Below, piece after piece: positions 38,902 through 47,856 of a stretch of DNA of 64,000 nt. The position numbers were made by a program, and so were the translations under genes. How positions within the stretch are numbered: the first letter of the stretch is position 1; every line of letters starts with the position of its first letter. Under the pieces are notes generated by a model, which was not told the DNA's origin, did no database searches, and saw only the letters and a list, made by a program, of their open reading frames with translations. The stretch comes from Hyphomicrobiales bacterium (GTDB taxonomy: Bacteria > Pseudomonadota > Alphaproteobacteria > Rhizobiales > Beijerinckiaceae): the NCBI GenBank assembly GCA_900473415.1, contig UCLR01000045.1:62001-126000 (forward strand), written 5' to 3'.

Positions 38902-40167
38902 GTGACGCAGCAGGCGACGCAGACGGCGCGCGCGGTTCGGCGCATGACCACCTCGGGGCTCGGTTCCGCCGTCCGGCGCAGCAAGCCGCTCTCCCGGGCC
39001 GGAATGCTGGAATGGCTCTTCACCCGCGCCTTTTCCGGCCTGGTGTATCCGCAGATCTGGGAAGATCCGATCGTCGACATGCAGGCGCTGCAGCTCAAGG
39101 CCGGCGATCACATCGTGGCCATCGCCTCGGGCTCCTGCAATGTCCTGTCCTATCTGACCGCAGCGCCGGTTCGGGTCAGCGCGGTCGATCTCAACGGCGC
39201 GCATATCGCGCTCGGCCGGCTCAAGCTCGCGGCGCTGGAGCGCATGACGAGCCATGATGCGTTCCTGCGCTTCTTCGGGCGGGCGAACAGCCGCGACAAT
39301 GTCGCCTTCTACGACAGCGAGATCGCGCCGCATCTCGACGCTGTTTCGCGCGGGTATTGGGAAGGGCGGGGGCTCGACGGGCGGCGCCGGATCAACCTCT
39401 TCGCGAACGGCGTCTATCGCTACGGCCTGCTCGGCCGGTTCATCGGCACCGGCCACGTGCTTGCGCGTCTGCTGGGGGGCAATCCGCGCGCGATGCTGGC
39501 GGCGCGGAATCTGGCTGAGCAGCGGGCGCTCTACGAGAAGCATCTCGCCCCGGTCTTCGAGCGCAAGCTGGTGCGCTGGCTGGTGCGCCAGCCGGCCTCG
39601 CTCTACGGCCTCGGCATCCCGCCGGCGCAGTACAAGGCGTTGGCCGCCGATGGCGAGGACGGCATTCTCGGCGCGCTGAAGCTGAGGCTCGAACGGCTCG
39701 CCTGCGACTTCGACCTCAGGGATAATTATTTCGCCCAGCAGGCTTTCGGCCGCGCCTATGCGCAGGGGGCTGACGCCTCGCTGCCGCCCTATCTCCAGCC
39801 GGCGCATTTCGAGGATGTCAGGACGCGCTCGGCGGCCGTCTCCTATCGTCAAGGCTCGGTCACGGTCATGCTCTCGGAGCAGCCGGCCGAGAGCTGTGAC
39901 GCCTATGTGCTGCTCGACGCGCAGGACTGGATGAACGATGCTGATCTGACGGCGCTCTGGTCGCAGATCACGCGCACGGCTCGGCCGGGCGCGCGGGTGA
40001 TCTTTCGCACGGCCGCCGACGAGCGGCTGCTGCCGGGGCGCGTTCCGGCCGAGATTCTCGACCAGTGGCACTACAGGGAAGAGCAGAGTCGCGAGCTCTG
40101 CCGGCGGGACCGCTCGGCGATCTATGGCGGGTTCCACCTCTATATCCGCAAGGGCGAGGCACGGTGA
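38902..40167 (+). CDS. btaA: SAM:diacylglycerol 3-amino-3-carboxypropyltransferase BtaA
   Basis: A 421-residue DUF3419 protein. It transfers the aminocarboxypropyl group of SAM to diacylglycerol, giving DGHS, the first step to the betaine lipid DGTS. Family segments include FSGLVYPQIWEDPIVDM, the SAM-binding IASGSCNVLSYL and VSAVDLNGAHIAL. Later come RDNYFAQQAFGR and DAQDWMNDADLTALW. I chose GTG 38902 because of the AGGG site; ATG 38944 has none but would give a 407-residue protein. It overlaps btaB by GTGA. The pair replaces phospholipids under phosphate starvation in related rhizobia, consistent with the Pho box. Confidence 0.92.
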   Translation: MTQQATQTARAVRRMTTSGLGSAVRRSKPLSRAGMLEWLFTRAFSGLVYPQIWEDPIVDMQALQLKAGDHIVAIASGSCNVLSYLTAAPVRVSAVDLNGAHIALGRLKLAALERMTSHDAFLRFFGRANSRDNVAFYDSEIAPHLDAVSRGYWEGRGLDGRRRINLFANGVYRYGLLGRFIGTGHVLARLLGGNPRAMLAARNLAEQRALYEKHLAPVFERKLVRWLVRQPASLYGLGIPPAQYKALAADGEDGILGALKLRLERLACDFDLRDNYFAQQAFGRAYAQGADASLPPYLQPAHFEDVRTRSAAVSYRQGSVTVMLSEQPAESCDAYVLLDAQDWMNDADLTALWSQITRTARPGARVIFRTAADERLLPGRVPAEILDQWHYREEQSRELCRRDRSAIYGGFHLYIRKGEAR

Positions 40168-40829
40168 GCGCCGTGGGTGCCCCGGCCAGCTCCGCCGCCG
40201 GGCTGATGGACCGGATCTACAAGCACCAGCGCCACATCTACGACGCCAGCCGGAAATTCTACCTGCTCGGCCGCGACCAGCTTATCGAGGGGCTCAATCC
40301 TCCGGCTGGCGGGACGGTGCTGGAGATCGGCTGCGGCACCGGGCGCAACTTGATCAAGATCGCGCGGCGTTATCCGCGAGCAATGTGTTGCGGCCTCGAC
40401 GTCTCGAGCGAGATGCTGGTGACGGCGCGGGCTTCGGTCGCGCGCGCCGGGCTTCAGGACCGGATCGGGCTGGCGCAGGCCGACGCCACGGATTTCGATC
40501 CGCAGGCGCTGTTCGGCCGGGCCGGCTTCGACCGTATCGTGATCTCCTATGCGCTCTCGATGATCCCGCCCTGGCAGGCGGTGGTGGAGGAGGCGCTGCG
40601 GCGGCTCGACAAGGGCGGCTCGGTCCATATCGTCGATTTCGGCGATCAGGCCGGTCTGCCATCAGGCTTCAAGGCGCTGCTGCTGCGCTGGCTCGGCCTG
40701 TTCCATGTGACGCCGCGCGAGAACCTGCCCGCGACGGTGCGGGGGCTGGCGGAAGCCGCCGGAGCGCAATGCCGGCTGGCCGCGCCCTTCCGCGGCTACG
40801 CCGTGCATGCGGTGCTGACGCGGGGCTGA
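40164..40829 (+). CDS. btaB: DGHS N-methyltransferase BtaB
   Basis: A 221-residue SAM methyltransferase that trimethylates DGHS to the betaine lipid DGTS. MDRIYKHQRHIYDASRKFYL is the usual BtaB opening. The SAM motif VLEIGCGTGRN (about 53-63) and SYALSMIPPW follow. GTG start overlaps the btaA stop, so synthesis of both enzymes is coupled. The first 14 residues (Ala/Ser-rich) are outside the conserved part. Confidence 0.92.
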   Translation: MSAVGAPASSAAGLMDRIYKHQRHIYDASRKFYLLGRDQLIEGLNPPAGGTVLEIGCGTGRNLIKIARRYPRAMCCGLDVSSEMLVTARASVARAGLQDRIGLAQADATDFDPQALFGRAGFDRIVISYALSMIPPWQAVVEEALRRLDKGGSVHIVDFGDQAGLPSGFKALLLRWLGLFHVTPRENLPATVRGLAEAAGAQCRLAAPFRGYAVHAVLTRG

Positions 40830-40873
40830 GCCGCGCGTAGCGGTTTGCGGGGCGCGCGCCTATCATCGCAGCC

Positions 40874-41677
40874 ATGGACACAGTCGATATCCCTGCTGTG
40901 AAGGAAAGCCGGTTCGAAGCGCTTCGCTACCGACTGCGGCAGCTCTATCACGGCCGTTCCCCGGCAGCTTTGCGCTTCCAGGCCGTCATCACGGTTGTCG
41001 ACCTGCTGATCATCGCCTTCTTCATCCTCTCGCCGCTGCTGCGCGAGCGGGCCGCCTTTCTCTGGATCGACTACATGGTCGCAGCGATCGTGACGGCGGA
41101 GATCGTCGGGCGGCTGCTCGCATCGACGAGCATGCTGAGGCTGCTGCGCCGGCCCTCGATGCTGCTCGACCTCTTCATCCTGCTGACGCTGCTCGCGCCG
41201 CAATGGCTGGAGAATTTCGGCTTCCTGCGTATCCTGCGCCTGTGGTCGCTTTCGCAGAAGGGCGTGGTCTGGGAGCAGCTGCGAGCCACGCCGCTGGGCG
41301 GCTGGGAGAATGTCGGGCGCGCGCTCAGCAGCATCGTGACCTTTCTCTTCGTCGTGACCGGCTTCGTCTACACCTTCTTCTTCCAGCAGCGCGGCGGGCT
41401 GGAGGGATATGTCGAGGCGCTCTACTTCACCGTCGCGACCGTGACGACGACCGGCTTCGGCGACATCACCCTGCCGGGGGTCGCTGGCAAGCTGACCTCG
41501 ATCGTGGTGATGATCGTCGGGATCACGCTGTTCGTGCGGCTCGCGCAAGCGTTGTTCCGTCCCAACAAGGTGACCTTCCCCTGCCCGGAATGCGCGCTGC
41601 AGCGGCATGAGCCCGACGCCGTCTACTGCAAGGCCTGCGGGCACAAGCTGAAGATTCCGGACGACGACGACGGCTGA
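40874..41677 (+). CDS. Voltage-gated-like K+ channel with C-terminal zinc ribbon
   Basis: A 267-residue membrane protein. Hydrophobic segments run from about 35 to 120, with a short arginine-bearing S4-like helix (FLRILRLWSL). A pore region with selectivity filter TTTGFGDI (191-198) follows. The cytoplasmic tail carries a zinc ribbon: CPEC (237-240) and CKAC (252-255), then an acidic DDDDG end. The six-helix ion-channel fold is recognised; the ribbon could bind metal and tune gating. TTTGFGD resembles bacterial K+ channels. It lies 44 bp after btaB and is probably a separate gene. Confidence 0.87.
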   Translation: MDTVDIPAVKESRFEALRYRLRQLYHGRSPAALRFQAVITVVDLLIIAFFILSPLLRERAAFLWIDYMVAAIVTAEIVGRLLASTSMLRLLRRPSMLLDLFILLTLLAPQWLENFGFLRILRLWSLSQKGVVWEQLRATPLGGWENVGRALSSIVTFLFVVTGFVYTFFFQQRGGLEGYVEALYFTVATVTTTGFGDITLPGVAGKLTSIVVMIVGITLFVRLAQALFRPNKVTFPCPECALQRHEPDAVYCKACGHKLKIPDDDDG

Positions 41678-41686
41678 CGGGCCGCT

Positions 41687-42253
41687 TCAGTGCCGGGTTT
41701 CGATCTCGACCTGCCGCGGCTCGGTCTCGTCCCCGACTCGGATCGCCGTTTTCTTCGGCATGCCGATGATGCGCCCAATCGTGGCCGGCAGCGGCATCAT
41801 GCTATGGGCCGCCTTCATCAGCGCGATGTTGGCCAGGATGTCTGGCGGGAAGGGCGTGACCTTGCGGCTGATCATGTCGACATGCAGCGACATGTTCTCG
41901 CTCGTAGCCGCGAGCCAGCCCTCATGGGCGTGGCGCATCTCAAGATAGTAATGCAGGCGCTTGTCGTCGAAGGCGATGAGCTGCGCGGTAATGCGGACAA
42001 GGTCGCCCTCGGTCAGCTCGCGCTTGTAGAGGATGTGGCATTCCGCCGCGAAGGTGGAGGCGTTGCGCGTCTCGGCATAGTCGCGGCTCAAGCCAACCAG
42101 CGAGAAGACCTCGTCGACCGCCCGGTCGAAGAGCACGTGGTAATAGGCCATGTTGAGATGGCCGTTGTAATCGACCCATTGCGGCTCGACCCTCATGGCC
42201 GAGGAAACGAAGGGGGCGAAGAACAGCGCCGGAGCGCGTGCATCGTCTTTCAT
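41687..42253 (-). CDS. Hotdog-fold acyl-CoA thioesterase
   Basis: A 188-residue hotdog protein of the 4-hydroxybenzoyl-CoA/carnitine-locus thioesterase group. VDYNGHLNMAYYHVLFDRAVD is the hotdog helix with the N-G-H-L-N motif. FAAECHILYKRELTEGD and HYYLEMRHAHEGWLAATSE complete the sheet. An AGGAGGG ribosome site sets the start. Substrate is uncertain. It is convergent with the channel gene and divergent from the FAD oxidase. Confidence 0.88.
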   Translation of the reverse strand: MKDDARAPALFFAPFVSSAMRVEPQWVDYNGHLNMAYYHVLFDRAVDEVFSLVGLSRDYAETRNASTFAAECHILYKRELTEGDLVRITAQLIAFDDKRLHYYLEMRHAHEGWLAATSENMSLHVDMISRKVTPFPPDILANIALMKAAHSMMPLPATIGRIIGMPKKTAIRVGDETEPRQVEIETRH

Positions 42254-42444
42254 GATCGCCCTCCTGTGTCAGGCGCTTTGCTCAAGGGCTTACCGCAATA
42301 TTGCGACTGCCCATTTCGTCGTCGCATGTTCTACTATGAATGCGCCAGCACCGCGGCCGGCTGCGAAGCGACGACTCTGTCGGATCGTAACTAGTTGCGA
42401 AACCAGTCTGTTCCAACTCTAAGCTCCAAGTACGGACATTGACA

Positions 42445-43884
42445 ATGAGCCTGCCCGCCGCCGCCCCTCATGACAGCCCTGTCTCAGCCGCAGCTCTGCC
42501 GCCCTCACCGGCTGCCGTCGAAGCCGTGACGCAGGCGCTCGCGGCGCGCTTCGGCAACCGGCTCGTCACCAGTCTGGCGGTGCGCCAGCAGCATGGCCAT
42601 ACGCTGACCTGGATCCCGAACATGCCGCCGGACGCGGTCGTCTTTCCGCAGAGCACGGAAGAGGTCTCGGAGATCGTGAAGCTCTGCGCGGCGAACGGCG
42701 TGCCGGTCATCGCCTTCGGCACCGGCACCTCGCTGGAAGGCCATGTCAACGCCGTCTATGGCGGCGTCTGTATCGACATGTCGCAGATGAAGCGGATCGT
42801 CGCTGTCCATGCCGAGGATCTCGACGTGGTCGTCGAGGCCGGTGTCACCCGCAAGGAACTGAACGAGCACCTGCGCGACCAGGGACTGATGTTCCCGATC
42901 GACCCGGGTGCCGACGCCTCGATCGGCGGCATGGCGGCGACGCGGGCGTCGGGCACCAATGCGGTGCGCTATGGCACGATGAAGGACAATGTGCTGGCGC
43001 TGACGGCGGTCATGGCCGATGGCTCGATCGTCAAGACCTCGACGCGCGCCCGCAAGACCTCCGCCGGCTATGACCTTACCCGCCTGCTGGTCGGTTCCGA
43101 AGGCACGCTCGGCATCATCACCGAGATCACGCTCAAGCTGCACGGCATCCCGGAGGCGATCGCCGCCGGCGTCTGCCCCTTCCCTTCGGTGAAGGCGGCC
43201 TGCGACGCGACGATCCTGACCATCCAGACGGGCCTGCCGGTCGCGCGCATCGAGCTCGTCGACGACATGATGATCCGCGGCGTCAACCTGCATTCCAAGC
43301 TCGGTCTGCCGGAGACGACGATGCTCTTCGTCGAGTTCCACGGCACCGAGGCCGGGGTGAAGGAGCAGTCCGAGCGCTTCGGCGAGATCGCAGCCGAGTT
43401 CGGCGGCGGTCCCTTCGAATGGGCGACCAAGGCGGAGGACCGGACCAAGCTCTGGCAGGCGCGCCATGACGCCTACTGGGCGGCGAAGGCGCTGCGGCCG
43501 GGCTTCGAGTCGGTTGCGACGGACGTTTGCGTGCCGATCTCGCGGCTCGCCGAATGCGTCGAGGAGACCAAGCGCGACATCGAGGCATCCGGGCTGATCG
43601 CCCCCATCGCCGGCCATGTCGGTGACGGCAATTTCCACACCCAGCCGATCGTCGATCTCGACGACAAGGACGAGGTGGAGCGGGCGCAGGCCTTCATCGA
43701 CCGGCTGGTGAAGCGCGCGCTCGCCATGGGTGGCACCTGCACCGGCGAGCACGGCGTCGGCCAGAAGAAGATCAAGTATCTCGAGCAGGAGCATGGCGCC
43801 GAGGCGCTCGCCGTGATGCGGACGCTGAAGCGGGCGCTTGATCCGCGCAACATCCTGAATCCGGGGAAAATCATCGCCCTGTGA
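42445..43884 (+). CDS. FAD-linked oxidase, D-lactate dehydrogenase (cytochrome)/glycolate oxidase type
   Basis: A 479-residue flavoprotein with a PCMH-type FAD domain (FPQSTEEVSEIVKLCAANGV, VPVIAFGTGTSLEGH, GADASIGGMAATRASGTNAV). The C-terminal substrate domain ends GGTCTGEHGVGQKK and HVGDGNFHTQPIVD. Membership of the D-lactate dehydrogenase/GlcD family is clear; D-lactate is the most likely substrate for the single-protein form. ATG 42445 is preferred over TTG 42439. It is divergent from the thioesterase gene, and the 190-bp gap is less GC-rich than average. Confidence 0.92.
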   Translation: MSLPAAAPHDSPVSAAALPPSPAAVEAVTQALAARFGNRLVTSLAVRQQHGHTLTWIPNMPPDAVVFPQSTEEVSEIVKLCAANGVPVIAFGTGTSLEGHVNAVYGGVCIDMSQMKRIVAVHAEDLDVVVEAGVTRKELNEHLRDQGLMFPIDPGADASIGGMAATRASGTNAVRYGTMKDNVLALTAVMADGSIVKTSTRARKTSAGYDLTRLLVGSEGTLGIITEITLKLHGIPEAIAAGVCPFPSVKAACDATILTIQTGLPVARIELVDDMMIRGVNLHSKLGLPETTMLFVEFHGTEAGVKEQSERFGEIAAEFGGGPFEWATKAEDRTKLWQARHDAYWAAKALRPGFESVATDVCVPISRLAECVEETKRDIEASGLIAPIAGHVGDGNFHTQPIVDLDDKDEVERAQAFIDRLVKRALAMGGTCTGEHGVGQKKIKYLEQEHGAEALAVMRTLKRALDPRNILNPGKIIAL

Positions 43885-44022
43885 CATCGCTACGGCTTGC
43901 GCGGCCCGATCCCTTCGCGAAAATGTCGTGATCCTGCCGCGACTTGCAGGCATGATCCGTGCGGCGCCCGGGCCTGACGGCGGGCGCTGCTCCACCACAG
44001 CGACAGGGACAGAAAGCGGACG

Positions 44023-47000
44023 TTGCGTGAAAGCCTGACAGTTCTGGCCGGTTTGCTGGTCCTGGCGCTGCTGGCGGCCTTGATCGGCCCCGGCTTCGTC
44101 GACTGGCGCGCCTATCGCCCGCAGATCGAGGCGCGGCTGAGCGAGGCGCTCGGCGTCGAGACGCAGGTCGGCGGCGGCATTGCCCTGCGCCTGCTGCCCT
44201 CGCCGCGCATCTCGCTGGAGGATGTGCGGATCGGCAATGGCGACGGCGCAGCCAGCTCCGCCACGGCCGAGCGCGCGACCGTCGAGCTCGCGCTGGCGGC
44301 GCTGGCGCGCGGCGAGTTCCGCTTCTCCGAGGCCGAGCTGGATGGTGCGGCGATCACGCTCTCACTGGATGACGCGGGGTTGATCCGCCTGCCCGAGCGG
44401 GTGGGCAAGGGCCTCCCGGTCGAGGCGCGGCTCGATCGCCTCCGGATCGGCCGTTCGGCCTTGATCTGGCGCGAGGCCGGCCGGCCGCCGCTGACGATCG
44501 CCCCGATTGCCGCCGAGGTCTCGGCGGTGAGCCTGGCCGGCCCCTGGCGTTTCGAGGGCGAGGTGGCGGGCGCCTCGCTGCGCGTAACCACCGGCGAGCT
44601 GGAGGAAGGCGGGCGACTGCGCGCCAAGGCCTTCCTGACCGGCCAGGAACTGCAGCTTTCCTTCGACGGGGCGTTCGTCCTGCCGCTGGGGCAGGGCGGT
44701 GTCGGGGCAGAACTGGACGGCACCTTCAATCTCTCGCCGGGCGGAGCGGTGGCGCTCTCGGGCCGGGTCAGGGGTGGCAGCCGGCAACTCGATCTCGCCG
44801 GGCTCGTGCTCGATCTGGCGGGCGGTGCGGCGCGGCTGGAAGGCGAGGGGCAATATCTCCCCGGAACGGGAACGGGCTCGCTGGCGCTGCGCGCGCGGCG
44901 GCTTGACGTCGACGCGTTGGCGACGGCGCTCGCCGAGCGGCCGGGCGCAGAGCAGGCGCTGCACGGGCTGCCGGGCAGTTTCGATGTCGGGCTCGATCTC
45001 GACCAGCTCATCTGGCGGGGGGAAGATTTTTCCGCGCTCGCCCTGCGGGGGAGGCTGCATGACGGCGGCTTGAGCGATGCCTCCGCTTCGCTGCGCGTCG
45101 CCGGCGCCTTGGTGGGGGCGAGTGGAAGCCTCGGGCTGGACGGTGCCTCGGGTCGGCTCAATCTCAAGGCCGAGGATGCGCGGCGGGTGGCGCTGGTTCT
45201 GGCGCGCGCCGGTCTCGATCCGGCCTTGGCCGATTTCATCGCGAGCCTGGGGCGGATCGACGCCGATGCGACGGGCAGCTGGAGCCCCGAGCGTACGGCC
45301 TTTCAGCGGCTGCTGGTCGCCGGTTCCTCGGGCCTGAGGCTGGACGCATCGGGCGAACTGGTGCCGTCGCGTCTTTCGGCCAAGGCGACGGTGAGCGGGC
45401 TTGCGCTCGACACGCTGCCGCCGGGAACCAGCTTCTCGGGGCTGATCCGTCAGCGCGACATTGCTCTCGATCTCACGCTCGCCGATGCCCGCTTTCGCAA
45501 TGCGCCGCCCGGTTCGGCTCGGCTGGACCTCCGCCGCGAGGGCGATGCCTGGCGGCTGAGCCGGCTTGCGGTCGACGGCTTCGGCGGCGTCAGCGTCACC
45601 GGCCAGGGAGCGCTGCTGACGGAGGGCGGAGAGATTTCCGGCCGGGTGCGGGCGCCGCGTTTCGAGACGTTGACGGCGCTTGCCGGCCCGCTCCTGCCGG
45701 AGAGCGTCTCGCAGGCGCTCGCGCGGGCCGGCGACGGGCTGGCACGCTTCGATGCGGGCTTCCGGCTGACACGCGCGACCAGCGGCGAGACCGGCCTGAC
45801 TGCCGAGGGCACGGCTGCGGCCGGCAAGCTCACCGTCGACGGCCTCGTCGATCGCGGCGGAAACTGGAGCCGTGCGACGCTCGGATTCGACCTCACGGAC
45901 CGCCGGCAGGCCTTCACCGCGCTCGGTCTTCCGGTCCCGCTGCAGGGCGGGCCGGCACGGCTTGCGCTCGATTTCGGCAAGGGGCGCATGGTCGGCTCGC
46001 TGGCGGGGCCGGGGCTTTCCCTCGTCGTCGAAGATGGCACGGCTGGACCGCAGGTGTCGCTGCAGGCGGATGGGCCGGGGCAGATACTTCCGGAAGGGCC
46101 GGCGCGGCTTCTGCCGGATGGCGTCCTCGACGCACATGCCCGGCTCGAATTGGCCAATGACGCGGTCAAGCTCGATGCCATCGCGGCCCATCTCGGCGGC
46201 CTCACCGCGAGCGGCTCGCTCATCCTGCCGCGCGAGGGACGCTATACGGGCCGCCTCACCATCCCCTCCGCCGATCTGCGCGCGCTGCTGGCCGCCGCGC
46301 TCGGCAGCGCATCGCCGACGCCCGGCTCGACCTGGTCGACGGCCCGTTTCGGGCGGGTCGCCGAGCTGCCCGATTTCGAGATCGCGATGGAAGCGGGAAC
46401 GCTCACCGCTTTCGATGGCGGTATCGTTCGCAACGCGCGCTTCTCGTTGAGATCGGACGACGATGGCTTCCGGGTCGAGGATATCTTTGGCGCCTATGTC
46501 GGCGGAAGGGTCGCGGGCCGGCTGGGCTTGCGGCGTGATGGCGGCCTCGCCCAGCTCAATGGGCGGCTCGACCTGACGGCGATCGATCTTGGAGAGCTGA
46601 CGCGCGGCGCGGTGGGCGGCAAGGCTTCGGGCCGAGTCGAGTTCGGCGGATCGGGCGAGACGCCGGCGCGGCTCATCGCGGGCCTGAGCGGCGCCGGCAG
46701 CCTTTCGGTGACGGGCGCGCGCCTCGCGCGCCTCGATCCGGCCGCCTATGCGCGGATCATCGCCGGTACTGGCGAGGACGCCTCCGAAAGCGAGACGGCG
46801 CGGCTGCAGGATCGCGTGAACGCGGCGCTCGATCGCGACGCCTGGGCGCTGGGCGAGGTGACGCTGCCCTTCACGCTGGCGGGTGGCCTGATCCGGCTCC
46901 AGCCGTTCAGCTTCGACCGCAACGGCTTGCGGGCGGAGGCCAGCGGCATCGTCGATCTCAGGGCGCTCAATGCCGATCTGAGGCTGGGGCTGAAGCCGCT

Positions 47001-47622
47001 CGGGGCCTTGCCGAAGGGCTGGCCGGGGGACGCGCCGCAGATCGGCATCGCCTGGCGCGGGCCGCTCACCGGCCTGCGGCGGGAGAGCGATGTCAGCGCG
47101 CTTTCGAATACGGTCGCGGCGCGGGCCCTGGCGCGGGAGATCGAGCGGGTCGAGGCCTTCGAGGCCGATGCGCGCGAGCGGGCCGCGCATGCGCGCCGGC
47201 TCAGGGCCGAGCGCGAGATGCACGAGAACGAGCGCAAGCTGGGCGAGTTCCAGAAGGCCGAGGAGGAGCGTCGTATCGCGGAGCAGAAGCGGGCGGAAGA
47301 AGCTCGCCGGCTGGAAGAGGAGCGCCGGATCGCGGAGGAGAAGCGGGCGGAGGAAGCCCGGCGCGCCGAGCAGGTGCGGATGGAGCAGGAGATCCGCCGG
47401 CGGGTCGAGGCGGAGGTGCGGGCCCGCGCCGCTGCGGAACGCGCCGCGGCGCAGCAGCCGGCTCCGCCGCTCATTCTACCGGGTGCACCGCCCAGCTATT
47501 TCACGCCAGAGGCACCGCAGCAGGTTCCCGGGCCGCCGCGCAATCTCGCTCCGCCTCTGCCGCCGCCGGTCCATATCGATCCCGTGCCGCAGCCGCTCTC
47601 GCGCGGCACGCTGCCGAACTGA
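44023..47622 (+). CDS. Large AsmA-family protein
   Basis: A 1199-residue inner-membrane-anchored AsmA-like protein. One N-terminal membrane helix (LTVLAGLLVLALLAALIG) is followed by GPGFVDWRAYRPQIEARLSE, the usual AsmA opening. Long repeating beta-rich sequence, typical of bridge-like lipid transporters of the AsmA/TamB group, fills residues about 50-1040. Residues about 1045-1150 form a charged coiled coil (many E-E-R-R-I-A-E type heptads), then a proline-rich tail. The start seems to be TTG 44023. The stop codon is the first three bases of a phased TGANTCA array. Confidence 0.88.
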   Translation: MRESLTVLAGLLVLALLAALIGPGFVDWRAYRPQIEARLSEALGVETQVGGGIALRLLPSPRISLEDVRIGNGDGAASSATAERATVELALAALARGEFRFSEAELDGAAITLSLDDAGLIRLPERVGKGLPVEARLDRLRIGRSALIWREAGRPPLTIAPIAAEVSAVSLAGPWRFEGEVAGASLRVTTGELEEGGRLRAKAFLTGQELQLSFDGAFVLPLGQGGVGAELDGTFNLSPGGAVALSGRVRGGSRQLDLAGLVLDLAGGAARLEGEGQYLPGTGTGSLALRARRLDVDALATALAERPGAEQALHGLPGSFDVGLDLDQLIWRGEDFSALALRGRLHDGGLSDASASLRVAGALVGASGSLGLDGASGRLNLKAEDARRVALVLARAGLDPALADFIASLGRIDADATGSWSPERTAFQRLLVAGSSGLRLDASGELVPSRLSAKATVSGLALDTLPPGTSFSGLIRQRDIALDLTLADARFRNAPPGSARLDLRREGDAWRLSRLAVDGFGGVSVTGQGALLTEGGEISGRVRAPRFETLTALAGPLLPESVSQALARAGDGLARFDAGFRLTRATSGETGLTAEGTAAAGKLTVDGLVDRGGNWSRATLGFDLTDRRQAFTALGLPVPLQGGPARLALDFGKGRMVGSLAGPGLSLVVEDGTAGPQVSLQADGPGQILPEGPARLLPDGVLDAHARLELANDAVKLDAIAAHLGGLTASGSLILPREGRYTGRLTIPSADLRALLAAALGSASPTPGSTWSTARFGRVAELPDFEIAMEAGTLTAFDGGIVRNARFSLRSDDDGFRVEDIFGAYVGGRVAGRLGLRRDGGLAQLNGRLDLTAIDLGELTRGAVGGKASGRVEFGGSGETPARLIAGLSGAGSLSVTGARLARLDPAAYARIIAGTGEDASESETARLQDRVNAALDRDAWALGEVTLPFTLAGGLIRLQPFSFDRNGLRAEASGIVDLRALNADLRLGLKPLGALPKGWPGDAPQIGIAWRGPLTGLRRESDVSALSNTVAARALAREIERVEAFEADARERAAHARRLRAEREMHENERKLGEFQKAEEERRIAEQKRAEEARRLEEERRIAEEKRAEEARRAEQVRMEQEIRRRVEAEVRARAAAERAAAQQPAPPLILPGAPPSYFTPEAPQQVPGPPRNLAPPLPPPVHIDPVPQPLSRGTLPN

Positions 47623-47703
47623 TTCAAGCGGCTCGCGGGTTGATTCAGGCGTTTGGGAAATTGATTCAACTGCCTCGATCGTTGAATCAGGATCTGGTGT
47701 TAA
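47620..47703 (+). repeat. Four phased TGANTCA motifs (GANTC array)
   Basis: TGATTCA at 47620, 47641 and 47662, and TGAATCA at 47683: four palindromic heptamers at exact 21-bp intervals, each containing a GANTC methylation site. The 14-bp spacers are only loosely similar. The first motif includes the stop codon of the AsmA gene. The array lies between two convergent genes and just before AACCTTTTGGTT (47702-47713) and AGCCTTTTGGCT (47726-47737), two related 12-bp palindromes. No DnaA boxes are seen. Confidence 0.8.
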
Positions 47704-47741
47704 CCTTTTGGTTGCGCTGATTTTTAGCCTTTTGGCTCTGC

Positions 47742-47832
47742 GTCATTCTCGGCCTTGACCCGAGAAACGCATGCGAGGCTGGACGTCGGAGCCTCCATGT
47801 CCCGAGATGCTCGGGTCAAGCCCGAGCGTGAC
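47742..47832. repeat. Nested inverted-repeat element
   Basis: Inner arms CTTGACCCGAG (47754-47764) and CTCGGGTCAAG (47810-47820) are perfect complements. Outer arms GTCATTCTCGG (47742-47752) and CCCGAGCGTGAC (47821-47832) pair imperfectly. The design matches the element at 33992-34081 although the sequences differ. Could act as a transcript end between the convergent genes. Confidence 0.65.
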
Positions 47833-47856
47833 CGCTGAAAGCAGGTCGTTGCCGCC

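Noticed and set aside
44362-47223. A 953-codon open frame on the minus strand
   Set aside because: It is the shadow of the AsmA gene; the plus-strand protein has a membrane anchor and family features, the shadow none.
47620-47703. A CRISPR-like repeat array
   Set aside because: The conserved unit is only 7 bp and the period 21 bp; no cas genes are present.
47620-47840. A replication origin at the TGANTCA array
   Set aside because: No DnaA boxes, no repA or parAB genes, and no strongly AT-rich unwinding region nearby.
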